Source: Eubacterium sp.
Lineage (GTDB): Bacteria > Bacillota > Clostridia > Oscillospirales > Acutalibacteraceae
NCBI GenBank assembly: GCA_029052085.1
Contig: JAIDJS010000209.1
Location: forward strand, 1-11,324
Direction of reading: 5' to 3'
DNA: 11,324 nucleotides
The first letter of the stretch is position 1. Each line of letters opens with the position of its first letter. The position numbers were made by a program, and so were the translations under genes. The notes below the pieces were generated by a model that saw nothing but the letters and a program-made list of their open reading frames with translations, did no database searches and was not told the DNA's origin. Below are positions 1-5,840 of this stretch, in pieces.

Positions 1-759
1 CCGAAATCTATAAAAAAAATACAGGGGGATTTCAGCAGATGTCCTTCCTTAAAAACGATTCATTATGCAGGCACACCAGAGGATTGGAATAAAATAATAT
101 TTCGCGATTATCAAAAAGAGCTTTTTTCTGAAATGAATTTTAATTATTCTGTTGATGTGCCTCAGTCCGATTCCGACTTTTCCGGCAGGGGAAATGAAAT
201 CGTTGAAGTAAAAACTGATTCCGGTCTAAAATGCAAACTGAATTGTATTACGGAAGAATTGGTTGTAAGCGGTCGGGGTTCGCTTCAGATTTCATCAGGA
301 CCTTACAGTGACTTTACTACTGTTTCCAGTTTGTTTAGGAGAGGTACCGGTCAGGATGATACATGGACACCTTACATAAGCGATATTGTAATAGAAGAGG
401 GAATAACAAAGATTTGTGAAAATAATTTTGTCGGCGTATACAACAGTGTTGTTATTCCAAAATCTGTTACTAAAATTGAACCAAATTCCTTCGGCTCGTT
501 AAACGATAGTTATCGGGAGTCCGAAAATAAAAAAATGGATGTATATTATGCAGGCAGCGAAGCCGAGTGGAATAAAATAGAAATTGGGGATATGAATGAT
601 GAGCTGATAAACGGCAATCTTCATTTCAATTTTGAAAATGTTGAGACAGGCAATGCAATAAAAAAATCACAATATATTATCGTCGGTGCTTTAGCTGCTG
701 TTCTTTTGATTACCACTGCAGTTGTGCTTATCGTAATCGGAAAAAAGAAAAATGCATAA
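1..759 (+). CDS. BspA-like leucine-rich repeat membrane-anchored protein, 5'-truncated
   Basis: Frame 1 is open from the first base to TAA at 757-759, so the start lies upstream and the ATG at 133 is internal. The 252 visible residues begin with an LRR_5/BspA-type segment (PKSIKKI, then a CPSLKTIHYAGT motif and DWNKI). A second module follows, with an EELVVSGRG strand, IVIEEGITKI, VVIPKSVTKI and a closing VYYAGSEAEWNKIEIG. Residues about 224-245 of the fragment form one hydrophobic helix followed by GKKKNA, a typical stop-transfer anchor. There is no LPXTG motif, so sortase attachment is not expected. By family analogy it is a surface-exposed binding or adhesion protein; the ligand is unknown. 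It is a clear paralog of the next gene, which starts 10 nt downstream, so the two are probably co-transcribed. The family call is firm; the function is not. Confidence 0.8.
   Translation, partial: PKSIKKIQGDFSRCPSLKTIHYAGTPEDWNKIIFRDYQKELFSEMNFNYSVDVPQSDSDFSGRGNEIVEVKTDSGLKCKLNCITEELVVSGRGSLQISSGPYSDFTTVSSLFRRGTGQDDTWTPYISDIVIEEGITKICENNFVGVYNSVVIPKSVTKIEPNSFGSLNDSYRESENKKMDVYYAGSEAEWNKIEIGDMNDELINGNLHFNFENVETGNAIKKSQYIIVGALAAVLLITTAVVLIVIGKKKNA
727..751 (+). repeat. Near-identical 25-nt repeat, copy 1 (anchor coding region)
   Basis: This stretch, encoding the end of the transmembrane helix and the KKK tail of the first LRR gene, matches 1859-1883 in the second gene with one mismatch (G739 versus A1871). 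It is part of the gene-scale tandem duplication and not an independent mobile repeat. Confidence 0.75.
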
Positions 760-763
760 GGAG
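758..763 (+). promoter_or_regulatory. Ribosome binding site fixing the start of the second LRR gene
   Basis: AAGGAG at 758-763 lies 6 nt before the ATG at 770. The in-frame ATG at 752 overlaps the previous gene's stop region, has no suitable Shine-Dalgarno sequence and would put MHKEIS before the signal peptide. The start at 770 is therefore preferred. Confidence 0.85.
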
Positions 764-769
764 ATTTCT

Positions 770-1894
770 ATGAAAAAATTACTATCAATCCTTCTTTCAT
801 TTGCGGTATTCTTATCGCTCATATTGCTGTCATGCTCAATGGTGTCAGCATCAGACGGCAATGTTATTTCGGGAAAGATTACTGACAATTCTACATACTC
901 TTTTGATAAAAACAGCGGCGAATTGACGATTGACGGCTATGGTATGATATGGACAGGAAGAGTGCTTTCGGAAGATTTGTATTCTCAGTCTGTAAAAACA
1001 GAAGATATAAAAAAGCTGATTATTAAAGGCGGCATAACTATTTTTGATTTGGATATTGTTTTCTCTTCATATGACGAAAACATCAGAATATCGGAAATTA
1101 CTTTGCCAAAGTCAATAAAGAAAATAAGCGGCTCTTTTAAAACTTGTGAATTGTTAAAAACGATTCACTACGGCGGCACAAAAGATGATTGGAATAAAGT
1201 TATCGGCAGTGATGATAAAGTATTTTCCAAAATGAATATTCAATATTCCGTTCCCGTAGAAAAATCTGCAACAGGTCTTTCTGGAAAAGAAAATGAAGTC
1301 AAAACAGAAAAGCTGTCTGAAAATATCAGTTGTACTTATAATTACATTACAGAGGAATTGGTTATTAATGGCAGGGGAGAGTTAAAGACAAATGAAGAAA
1401 ATTGGCAATTAAGCAGATTGCTGTTTACCGCAGGCGATCCGTATTCCGATTATTATACGCGGTTTGTCAATTTTAAAGATGTAGTTATAAATGACGGTAT
1501 TACTAAGCTTTGCAATGGTAATTTTCAATATGATAATCTTGAAAGTATTACAATTCCTGAGTCTGTTAAAATTATTGAAGAAAATTGCTTCGGTACGCTG
1601 TCTGCTGATGAAGATGCCTCTGTAGAGGTTTATTATGCGGGCAGTTCAGATGATTGGAATAAAATAGAAATCGGTAAATACAATGAAATGCTTACAAAAG
1701 GAAAACTTCATTTTGCTGACAGTTCAGCCGACAAAGCGGATACCTTTGAGAGTACTTCTGCTATTTCTACAGATAATGAACAAATAGAGAAATCCAATAA
1801 TACCATTTATATAATCGCTGGTGCTTCTGCTGCTATTGTTTTGATTGCTGCTGCAGTACTTATCGTAATCAGAAAAAAGAAAAGTAAACAGTAA
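770..1894 (+). CDS. BspA-like leucine-rich repeat surface protein with signal peptide and C-terminal anchor
   Basis: This 374-residue protein starts at 770 behind AAGGAG. Residues 1-27 form a signal peptide: MKK, a long hydrophobic core, then either signal peptidase I cleavage after VSA (27) or a lipobox-like LLSC at 19-22. Two related modules follow at about 30-160 and 168-316. Each has an ELTIDGYG or EELVINGRG strand, LRR_5-like lines (ISEITLPKSIKKIS, LESITIPESVKIIE) and a closing YYAGS..DWNKI motif at 134-143 and 288-299. A low-complexity Ser/Thr/Asp linker (317-345) leads to a transmembrane helix (346-367) and the basic tail RKKKSKQ. The domain is predicted to face outside, tethered by the C-terminal helix. 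It is a tandem paralog of the upstream gene and is the last gene before the terminator at 1938. A binding or adhesion role is inferred only from the BspA-like family. Confidence 0.82.
   Translation: MKKLLSILLSFAVFLSLILLSCSMVSASDGNVISGKITDNSTYSFDKNSGELTIDGYGMIWTGRVLSEDLYSQSVKTEDIKKLIIKGGITIFDLDIVFSSYDENIRISEITLPKSIKKISGSFKTCELLKTIHYGGTKDDWNKVIGSDDKVFSKMNIQYSVPVEKSATGLSGKENEVKTEKLSENISCTYNYITEELVINGRGELKTNEENWQLSRLLFTAGDPYSDYYTRFVNFKDVVINDGITKLCNGNFQYDNLESITIPESVKIIEENCFGTLSADEDASVEVYYAGSSDDWNKIEIGKYNEMLTKGKLHFADSSADKADTFESTSAISTDNEQIEKSNNTIYIIAGASAAIVLIAAAVLIVIRKKKSKQ
1859..1883 (+). repeat. Near-identical 25-nt repeat, copy 2 (anchor coding region)
   Basis: Partner of 727-751, differing at one base, at the same place in the second LRR gene. 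The two copies are 1132 nt apart. Confidence 0.75.
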
Positions 1895-1937
1895 AAGTTT
1901 AAAGGAGTACGGAATAAGGTCTTAGAAAACAGATAAT

Positions 1938-1986
1938 AAAAAAGAGAGCTTAGTAGAATTCAAAAACTACTATAGCTCTCTTTTTT
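1938..1986. terminator. Bidirectional rho-independent terminator between convergent units
   Basis: AGAGAGCT followed by TAGTAG pairs with CTACTA and AGCTCTCT, with a single bulged T at 1973 and a loop at about 1957-1966. The hairpin has an A run on the left and TTTTTT (1981-1986) on the right, so it can act on both strands. It lies 44 nt after the LRR gene stop and 26 nt past the GH5 gene stop, as expected for a shared terminator of convergent genes. Confidence 0.88.
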
Positions 1987-2011
1987 GCTATTTGCATAGA
2001 GGGATGTTCTT

Positions 2012-3505
2012 TTAAAATTCAATTGTAATAGTATGGTGTCCTTGCTTTGCAGTGAGCAACAGAATACAATGAATGTCATCCAGCATTTTAATTGCATAAG
2101 CGCCGCCTGCTTTTACTTTCTTCGGTTTGGTATGGCAAAAGATTTCAGTTGGTACATTATAATCTTTATCCTGATTAAAGGACAGGATAAAACGCTGATT
2201 TTCTTTGTCAAAATGATAGCTTTCTATTTTGCCGCACACAGCAATAGGGTGAACTCTGCAAAGTATATTCATCAAAGGGCTGTTAAATATTACTGGATTG
2301 AAGCACCAATATGTATGGCTCCATTTAAAGCTGTCAAATAAATTCAGCAAATAGTTTGCGTGATCGAACCAGTCGGGTATCATAGTGCCGCCGCCCCATT
2401 CACCCACAAGAACGGGTATATTTAACTTTTCTTGTTCGCATTTTCTTCTCTTGAATGTTGCACCAACTCTTTCATTGTCGGCATATTTGTAAAACGGAGT
2501 ATCAACCAGAAGGTCATATGCGTGAGGAGAAAATGCCTGGTTTTTCTCACGATTATAATTAACAGTAATCGGTGGTGCAGAGAATGGAATTCCCATATTT
2601 GAGTAATAGCAGTTTTCCATAAAAATAATACCGTTGTCAGTTACTTCTCTTATAGCAGCGGTAACCTTATTTATGAATGGAGAATACTTCTCTTTATCAA
2701 ATTTTTCTATGTATTTATTAGCGGGTGAAGTTATTTCGTACAATATTTTGCTGCTGTATTGGCTTAGTAGTGTTGGAAGAGGCTCTTTTTTTAACAGAGA
2801 TGATATTAGCCTTCGCTTGCTGATATTACGATTTTTCAGTGTGATTTTTATTGCGGATTTCACAATGATAAAAAATATATTTTTATCATAGGTATATGGA
2901 AATGGTTCATTGAATATATCAAAACCGAGTATTGCAGGATGAGTTCCGAAGCGTTTAGCCAGCATTCTCCATAAGTCGCAGAAATGCTCCTGCAAGCCTT
3001 GTCCTTCAACTTCGGCGTTGTTCCAGAAATTATTAAAGGCATTGTGTACTGCTTTGCCGGTAAAGTATCCCTCAGCCCATATTCTTTTAGGCTGTTTGAA
3101 TTTTTTTCCGTTTGTTATACATGCCCATTTTGGCGCACCGTTGCCATGCAGTGTGGGATTTATTTCTTTACGAAATGAACTGTATAAATCCTGATGCATA
3201 TCCAAATACACATAGATGCCGTTTTCTTTGCAAATATCTAAAAATTCTTTGATACCGTTAAGAACATTTTCATCATACTGTTTCGGCATTGGCTCAAGAT
3301 ATGACCAGTTAACAAAAAAGCGGATTACATTAAATCCGTGCGTATGCAGAAGCTTGATATGATTTTTCAATATATGCTTTGATTCGGCATTAGTATATGT
3401 ATTCATAAAGGGTGTGATTTTACCGCCCATATTAACACCGCAAAAAATTCGCTCTCTGCCGTATTCATCAATAAACTGCTTTGAGCTGACAGATATTTTA
3501 TCCAT
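2012..3505 (-). CDS. Glycoside hydrolase family 5, endoglycoceramidase-like
   Basis: This 497-residue protein is a GH5 (clan GH-A) retaining beta-glycosidase. Visible landmarks are the N-terminal barrel start (GVNMGGK, 23-29), FNVIRFFVNWSYLEP (58-72), LDMHQDLYS (101-109), GNGAPKWA (121-128), acid/base Glu200 in FDIFNEPF, SPHAYD (326-331) and nucleophile Glu369 in LVGEWGGG. The MHQD..S and GAP.WA signatures point to the endoglycoceramidase-related branch, which cleaves glycan-ceramide or similar glycolipid linkages. After the barrel, about residues 425-497 look like a C-terminal beta-sandwich. No signal peptide is present, so it is predicted to be cytoplasmic, unlike secreted endoglycoceramidases. 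Residues about 208-275 form an unusually long, basic and hydrophobic segment between the catalytic residues. AGGAG at 3511-3515 (minus strand) precedes the ATG. It lies 31 nt after the DUF4364 gene, probably in one transcript. The fold is certain; the substrate (glycolipid versus another beta-glucoside) is open. Confidence 0.85.
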   Translation of the reverse strand: MDKISVSSKQFIDEYGRERIFCGVNMGGKITPFMNTYTNAESKHILKNHIKLLHTHGFNVIRFFVNWSYLEPMPKQYDENVLNGIKEFLDICKENGIYVYLDMHQDLYSSFRKEINPTLHGNGAPKWACITNGKKFKQPKRIWAEGYFTGKAVHNAFNNFWNNAEVEGQGLQEHFCDLWRMLAKRFGTHPAILGFDIFNEPFPYTYDKNIFFIIVKSAIKITLKNRNISKRRLISSLLKKEPLPTLLSQYSSKILYEITSPANKYIEKFDKEKYSPFINKVTAAIREVTDNGIIFMENCYYSNMGIPFSAPPITVNYNREKNQAFSPHAYDLLVDTPFYKYADNERVGATFKRRKCEQEKLNIPVLVGEWGGGTMIPDWFDHANYLLNLFDSFKWSHTYWCFNPVIFNSPLMNILCRVHPIAVCGKIESYHFDKENQRFILSFNQDKDYNVPTEIFCHTKPKKVKAGGAYAIKMLDDIHCILLLTAKQGHHTITIEF

Positions 3506-3536
3506 ATGGTCTCCTCTGTTTTGCGAATATCAAATT

Positions 3537-4106
3537 CTAAAAAAGAAGTGCATTTATAAGAGTATTGTATATCTTTGCAGGATCCGTCAGGAAATTATCC
3601 TTAATCATTTCTGCTTCTTCAACAGAAGGAACATTCAGTCTGATAACCATAAAATCTTCGTTGTTGTCTGAAAGATGAAGCGTGATATTATATCCGCTTT
3701 CCGCTTCTTCAATTTCAACCTTATTTTCCTTAGCGTAAATTTCCTTTGCTGCTATTTTTGCAGACATTTTGATGCTTTTTTCTCTTACTGTGTATGGTAA
3801 ATCCTTTTCAACATATTCAATAAGATCCGTACATTTGGCAGACGGAACAAGAAATCCGTCCTCATCCTCTGTAATGATTTTATCTCTGAATATTCTTGAA
3901 AAGGCATCCATTATCTCAAAATAATTTGCAATTGCTCCCTCAACAAGCGTTTCGCAAACGGCCTTCTGTGTAAGACGAACCTTTGATTTTGCAACCATAT
4001 AGCATATTATGGTGTTTATATCTGCCTTTGATCTTAGTCCGTCATGCTCAATGCCGGCGGTTAAAGCATCAAATTTAAGGTCTGTTTCTTTTTCATTTTC
4101 ATTCAT
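3537..4106 (-). CDS. DUF4364 family protein
   Basis: This 189-residue soluble protein matches what I know of DUF4364, a family of about 170-200 residues found in Clostridia with no assigned biochemical role. Recognisable parts are the helical N-terminal segment (TIICYMVAKSKVRLTQKAVCETLVEGAIANYF, about 32-63), PYTVREKSIKMSAKIAAKEI (104-123), and a C-terminal part with ITLHLSD and EDFMVIRLNVPSVEEAEMIKDNF. The arrangement, helices then a strand pair then helices, suggests a winged-helix-like first half, but that is inference. An upstream in-frame TTG at 4127 was rejected because CGGAG sits 8 nt before the ATG at 4106. It is the first gene of the leftward unit, with the GH5 gene following. The proposed promoter overlaps that of the rightward operon. 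Confidence 0.75.
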   Translation of the reverse strand: MNENEKETDLKFDALTAGIEHDGLRSKADINTIICYMVAKSKVRLTQKAVCETLVEGAIANYFEIMDAFSRIFRDKIITEDEDGFLVPSAKCTDLIEYVEKDLPYTVREKSIKMSAKIAAKEIYAKENKVEIEEAESGYNITLHLSDNNEDFMVIRLNVPSVEEAEMIKDNFLTDPAKIYNTLINALLF

Positions 4107-4114
4107 AATATCAA

Positions 4115-4119
4115 CTCCG
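4115..4119 (-). promoter_or_regulatory. Ribosome binding site fixing the DUF4364 start
   Basis: On the minus strand CGGAG is spaced 8 nt from ATG at 4106-4104. This favours the 189-residue product over a 196-residue product starting at the TTG at 4127, which would place the Shine-Dalgarno inside the gene. Confidence 0.75.
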
Positions 4120-4130
4120 TAACACAAACT

Positions 4131-4159
4131 ATAATAGCATATTAATTACTTACTTGCAA
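4131..4159 (-). promoter_or_regulatory. Predicted leftward sigma-A promoter (DUF4364-GH5 unit)
   Basis: Read on the minus strand, -35 TTGCAA (4159-4154), a 17-nt spacer and -10 TATTAT (4136-4131) are preceded by TGC, making an extended -10. Transcription would start near 4124, leaving a leader of about 18 nt before the start at 4106. The -35 hexamer is the same six base pairs used by the rightward promoter. Confidence 0.65.
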
Positions 4160-4182
4160 AGGTTTTTGTAATGTAATATAAT
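4154..4182 (+). promoter_or_regulatory. Predicted rightward sigma-A promoter of the six-gene operon
   Basis: -35 TTGCAA (4154-4159), a 17-nt spacer and consensus -10 TATAAT (4177-4182). Transcription would start near 4189, giving a leader of about 65 nt that contains the 18-bp palindrome at 4196-4213 before the DUF1858 gene. Confidence 0.7.
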
Positions 4183-4195
4183 ATATAGGCAGTAA

Positions 4196-4213
4196 AGGGA
4201 AAATATTTTCCCT
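4196..4213. promoter_or_regulatory. 18-bp perfect palindrome in the operon leader
   Basis: AGGGAAAATATTTTCCCT equals its own reverse complement. It begins about 7 nt after the predicted transcription start and ends 41 nt before the DUF1858 start. As RNA it could form a 7-bp stem with a 4-nt loop, but no U run follows, so it is unlikely to be a terminator. It may be an operator for a dimeric repressor or a 5' stabilising hairpin. I do not recognise it as the site of a named regulator. Confidence 0.6.
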
Positions 4214-4254
4214 GTAGGAAATAAAAGTAAATTTTTTAAAGGAGAATTTTTAAA

Positions 4255-4458
4255 ATGAACGTAGTAACAAAAGAAACGATTATCGGCGATGTATTGGATA
4301 TGTGCCCGGAAACAGCACCTCTTTTCCTTGAAATGGGTATGCACTGCCTCGGATGTCCTGCTTCAAGGGGTGAAAGCATAGAGGCTGCCTGCATGGTTCA
4401 CGGAACAAATGCGGATGAGCTTGTTGCAAAAATCAATGACTTTATCAAAAATAAGTAA
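4255..4458 (+). CDS. DUF1858 domain protein (redox-disulfide, CxxC)
   Basis: This 67-residue protein is a single DUF1858 domain, the small family also annotated as hybrid-cluster-protein-associated redox disulfide domain and related to the N-terminus of ScdA/RIC iron-centre repair proteins. It shows the family's TIIGDVLDMCPETAPLFLEMGMHCLGCP pattern, with Cys31 and Cys34 forming CLGC and a further Cys46; Cys17 lies in the first helix. A thiol-redox or metal-handling role is inferred from the family and is not demonstrated. AAAGGAG at 4238-4244 is spaced 10 nt from ATG. It is the first gene of the operon, and its stop overlaps the next start by 1 nt. No hybrid cluster protein gene is visible in the window. 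Confidence 0.85.
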   Translation: MNVVTKETIIGDVLDMCPETAPLFLEMGMHCLGCPASRGESIEAACMVHGTNADELVAKINDFIKNK

Positions 4459-5096
4459 TGATTAAATTAACAAACAGATTATCAGCCGTGGCACAGCTTG
4501 TCAGAGAGAATGTTTCTCTTGCTGATGTCGGATGTGACCACGGCTATCTTCCTGCTTATCTTATTTTGAACGACAAGATTAAATCAGCCGTTGCCTGTGA
4601 TATTAATGAAGGACCTTTGCATGCCTGCATTCAGCTTGTTGCGGATTATTCTTTAGAGGATAGAATAAAATGTGTTCTGTCAGATGGGCTTTGTAATGTT
4701 TCGGAAAATGAATGTGATGATATTGCTGTATGCGGAATGGGCGGCGAGTTAATTGCACAGATACTTGATAGCTGCCCTTGGGCAAAAAATAGCAGCAAGC
4801 ATTTTATTCTGAATCCTATGACACATCCTGAAATTCTCAGGAAATATCTTTGTGATAACGGCTTTGAAATTCGGAATGATATCATCGTTAAAGAAAGCAG
4901 GCATTATTACAGCGTGTTTGACGCTTATTATACTGGTAATAAAATAAGCTGTGACAAAAGCTATTATTATCTTGGAAATATTGAACATTTTGAATATAAG
5001 GATTATTTCAATCATTTATTGAATTATCTTGAAAATAAATCAAAGGGCGGAGAGGATTATTCCGATGTTATCTCTGCCATTAAGGAAAAATTATGA
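4458..5096 (+). CDS. trmK: tRNA (adenine(22)-N(1))-methyltransferase TrmK
   Basis: This 212-residue Rossmann-fold, SAM-dependent methyltransferase should form m1A at position 22 of tRNA in the cytoplasm. The family signature is clear: LADVGCDHGYLPAYL (21-35) for SAM binding, AVACDIN at 45-50, the LSDGL motif (74-78), the catalytic-region motif AVCGMGGELI (90-99) and LNPMTHPEILRKYL (118-131). The C-terminal part (about 155-212) should carry the helical extension seen in the family and is slightly shorter than the Bacillus protein (about 235 residues, from memory). The start overlaps the DUF1858 stop (TAATG) and has no strong Shine-Dalgarno, so coupling is likely. The trmK-NIF3 pairing is common in Firmicutes (yqfN-yqfO in Bacillus). 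Confidence 0.93.
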   Translation: MIKLTNRLSAVAQLVRENVSLADVGCDHGYLPAYLILNDKIKSAVACDINEGPLHACIQLVADYSLEDRIKCVLSDGLCNVSENECDDIAVCGMGGELIAQILDSCPWAKNSSKHFILNPMTHPEILRKYLCDNGFEIRNDIIVKESRHYYSVFDAYYTGNKISCDKSYYYLGNIEHFEYKDYFNHLLNYLENKSKGGEDYSDVISAIKEKL

Positions 5097-5839
5097 CTAC
5101 TGTTAAGAATATTTATGATTACATAAACTGTATTGCTCCGTTTGATACCCAGGAGGAATGGGATAACGCAGGCTTTCTGTTAGGCGAGTTCCGCAAGGAA
5201 GTAAAGAAAGCTGTTTTCTGCCTTGATGTAACAAAGGCAGTTGCTCAGTATGCAACTGATATTAATGCAGATTTGATTATCTCTCATCATCCTGTTATTT
5301 TTAACGGCATTAAAAATGTAATAAAGGGAAGCGCAGTATATACTTGCATTGAAAATGATATAGCTGTTATATCGGCTCATACGAATTTTGATCTGGCGGA
5401 AAGCGGAATAAATCATAATCTTGCTGTTCGTCTTGGTCTTAAGGATATCAGGCAGATAGATGGCTCTTTTTTAGCAGTAGGAAATCTGGATTATGAAATG
5501 AGCATTGATGATTTTGCGCAGTTTGTAAGTGATACGCTTGAGGTAAACGGTTTAAGATATACGGATACGGAAAAGCCTGTAAAAACAATTGCTGTCGGCG
5601 GCGGGGCCTGTGAGGAATATACGGAGCTTGCAATGCAGTATGCGGATTGCTTTGTAACAGGAGATATGAAGTATCATGCTATGCTTGAATGTGCTGAAAA
5701 CGGCTACGCTGTAATCAGTGCAGGACATTATGAAACGGAGCATGATTCATTTATTATGCTTATGGATAAGCTTAAAGCGCTTTTTACTGATGTTGAATTT
5801 TTAAGCGCAAATCAGAAAAATCCGGTTTTGGCGGTGTAA
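5093..5839 (+). CDS. NIF3-family dinuclear metal centre protein (YqfO/YbgI-like)
   Basis: This 248-residue protein is a short-form NIF3 (DUF34) protein. The family forms toroidal hexamers with a two-metal site in each subunit; its physiological reaction is unsettled, and older database names such as GTP cyclohydrolase 1 type 2 homolog are not secure. Metal ligands are visible: His65-His66 in ISHHPVIF, His96 in SAHTNFD, Asp100, and His212 with Glu216 in SAGHYETEH. The N-terminal EEWDNAGFLLG (21-31) is also typical. It lacks the central PII-like insertion that makes Bacillus YqfO about 370 residues. ATG at 5093 overlaps the trmK stop in an ATGA arrangement, with TAAGGA (5081-5086) just upstream, so translation is probably coupled. 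Confidence 0.92.
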   Translation: MTTVKNIYDYINCIAPFDTQEEWDNAGFLLGEFRKEVKKAVFCLDVTKAVAQYATDINADLIISHHPVIFNGIKNVIKGSAVYTCIENDIAVISAHTNFDLAESGINHNLAVRLGLKDIRQIDGSFLAVGNLDYEMSIDDFAQFVSDTLEVNGLRYTDTEKPVKTIAVGGGACEEYTELAMQYADCFVTGDMKYHAMLECAENGYAVISAGHYETEHDSFIMLMDKLKALFTDVEFLSANQKNPVLAV

Positions 5840-5840
5840 T

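Noticed and set aside
133..759. ATG at 133 as the start of the first LRR gene
   Set aside because: The frame is open to base 1, and the upstream codons encode an LRR_5-like segment matching residues of the second gene. The ATG is internal and the gene is truncated by the window.
2634..2891. Plus-strand open frame across the GH5 gene
   Set aside because: It lies fully inside the strongly supported minus-strand GH5 gene, has no clear ribosome binding site and encodes no recognisable domain. Other antisense frames over trmK, rqcH and ispD were dismissed likewise.
4107..4127. TTG start for the DUF4364 gene
   Set aside because: The CGGAG ribosome binding site would fall inside the gene, while ATG at 4106 is properly spaced behind it.
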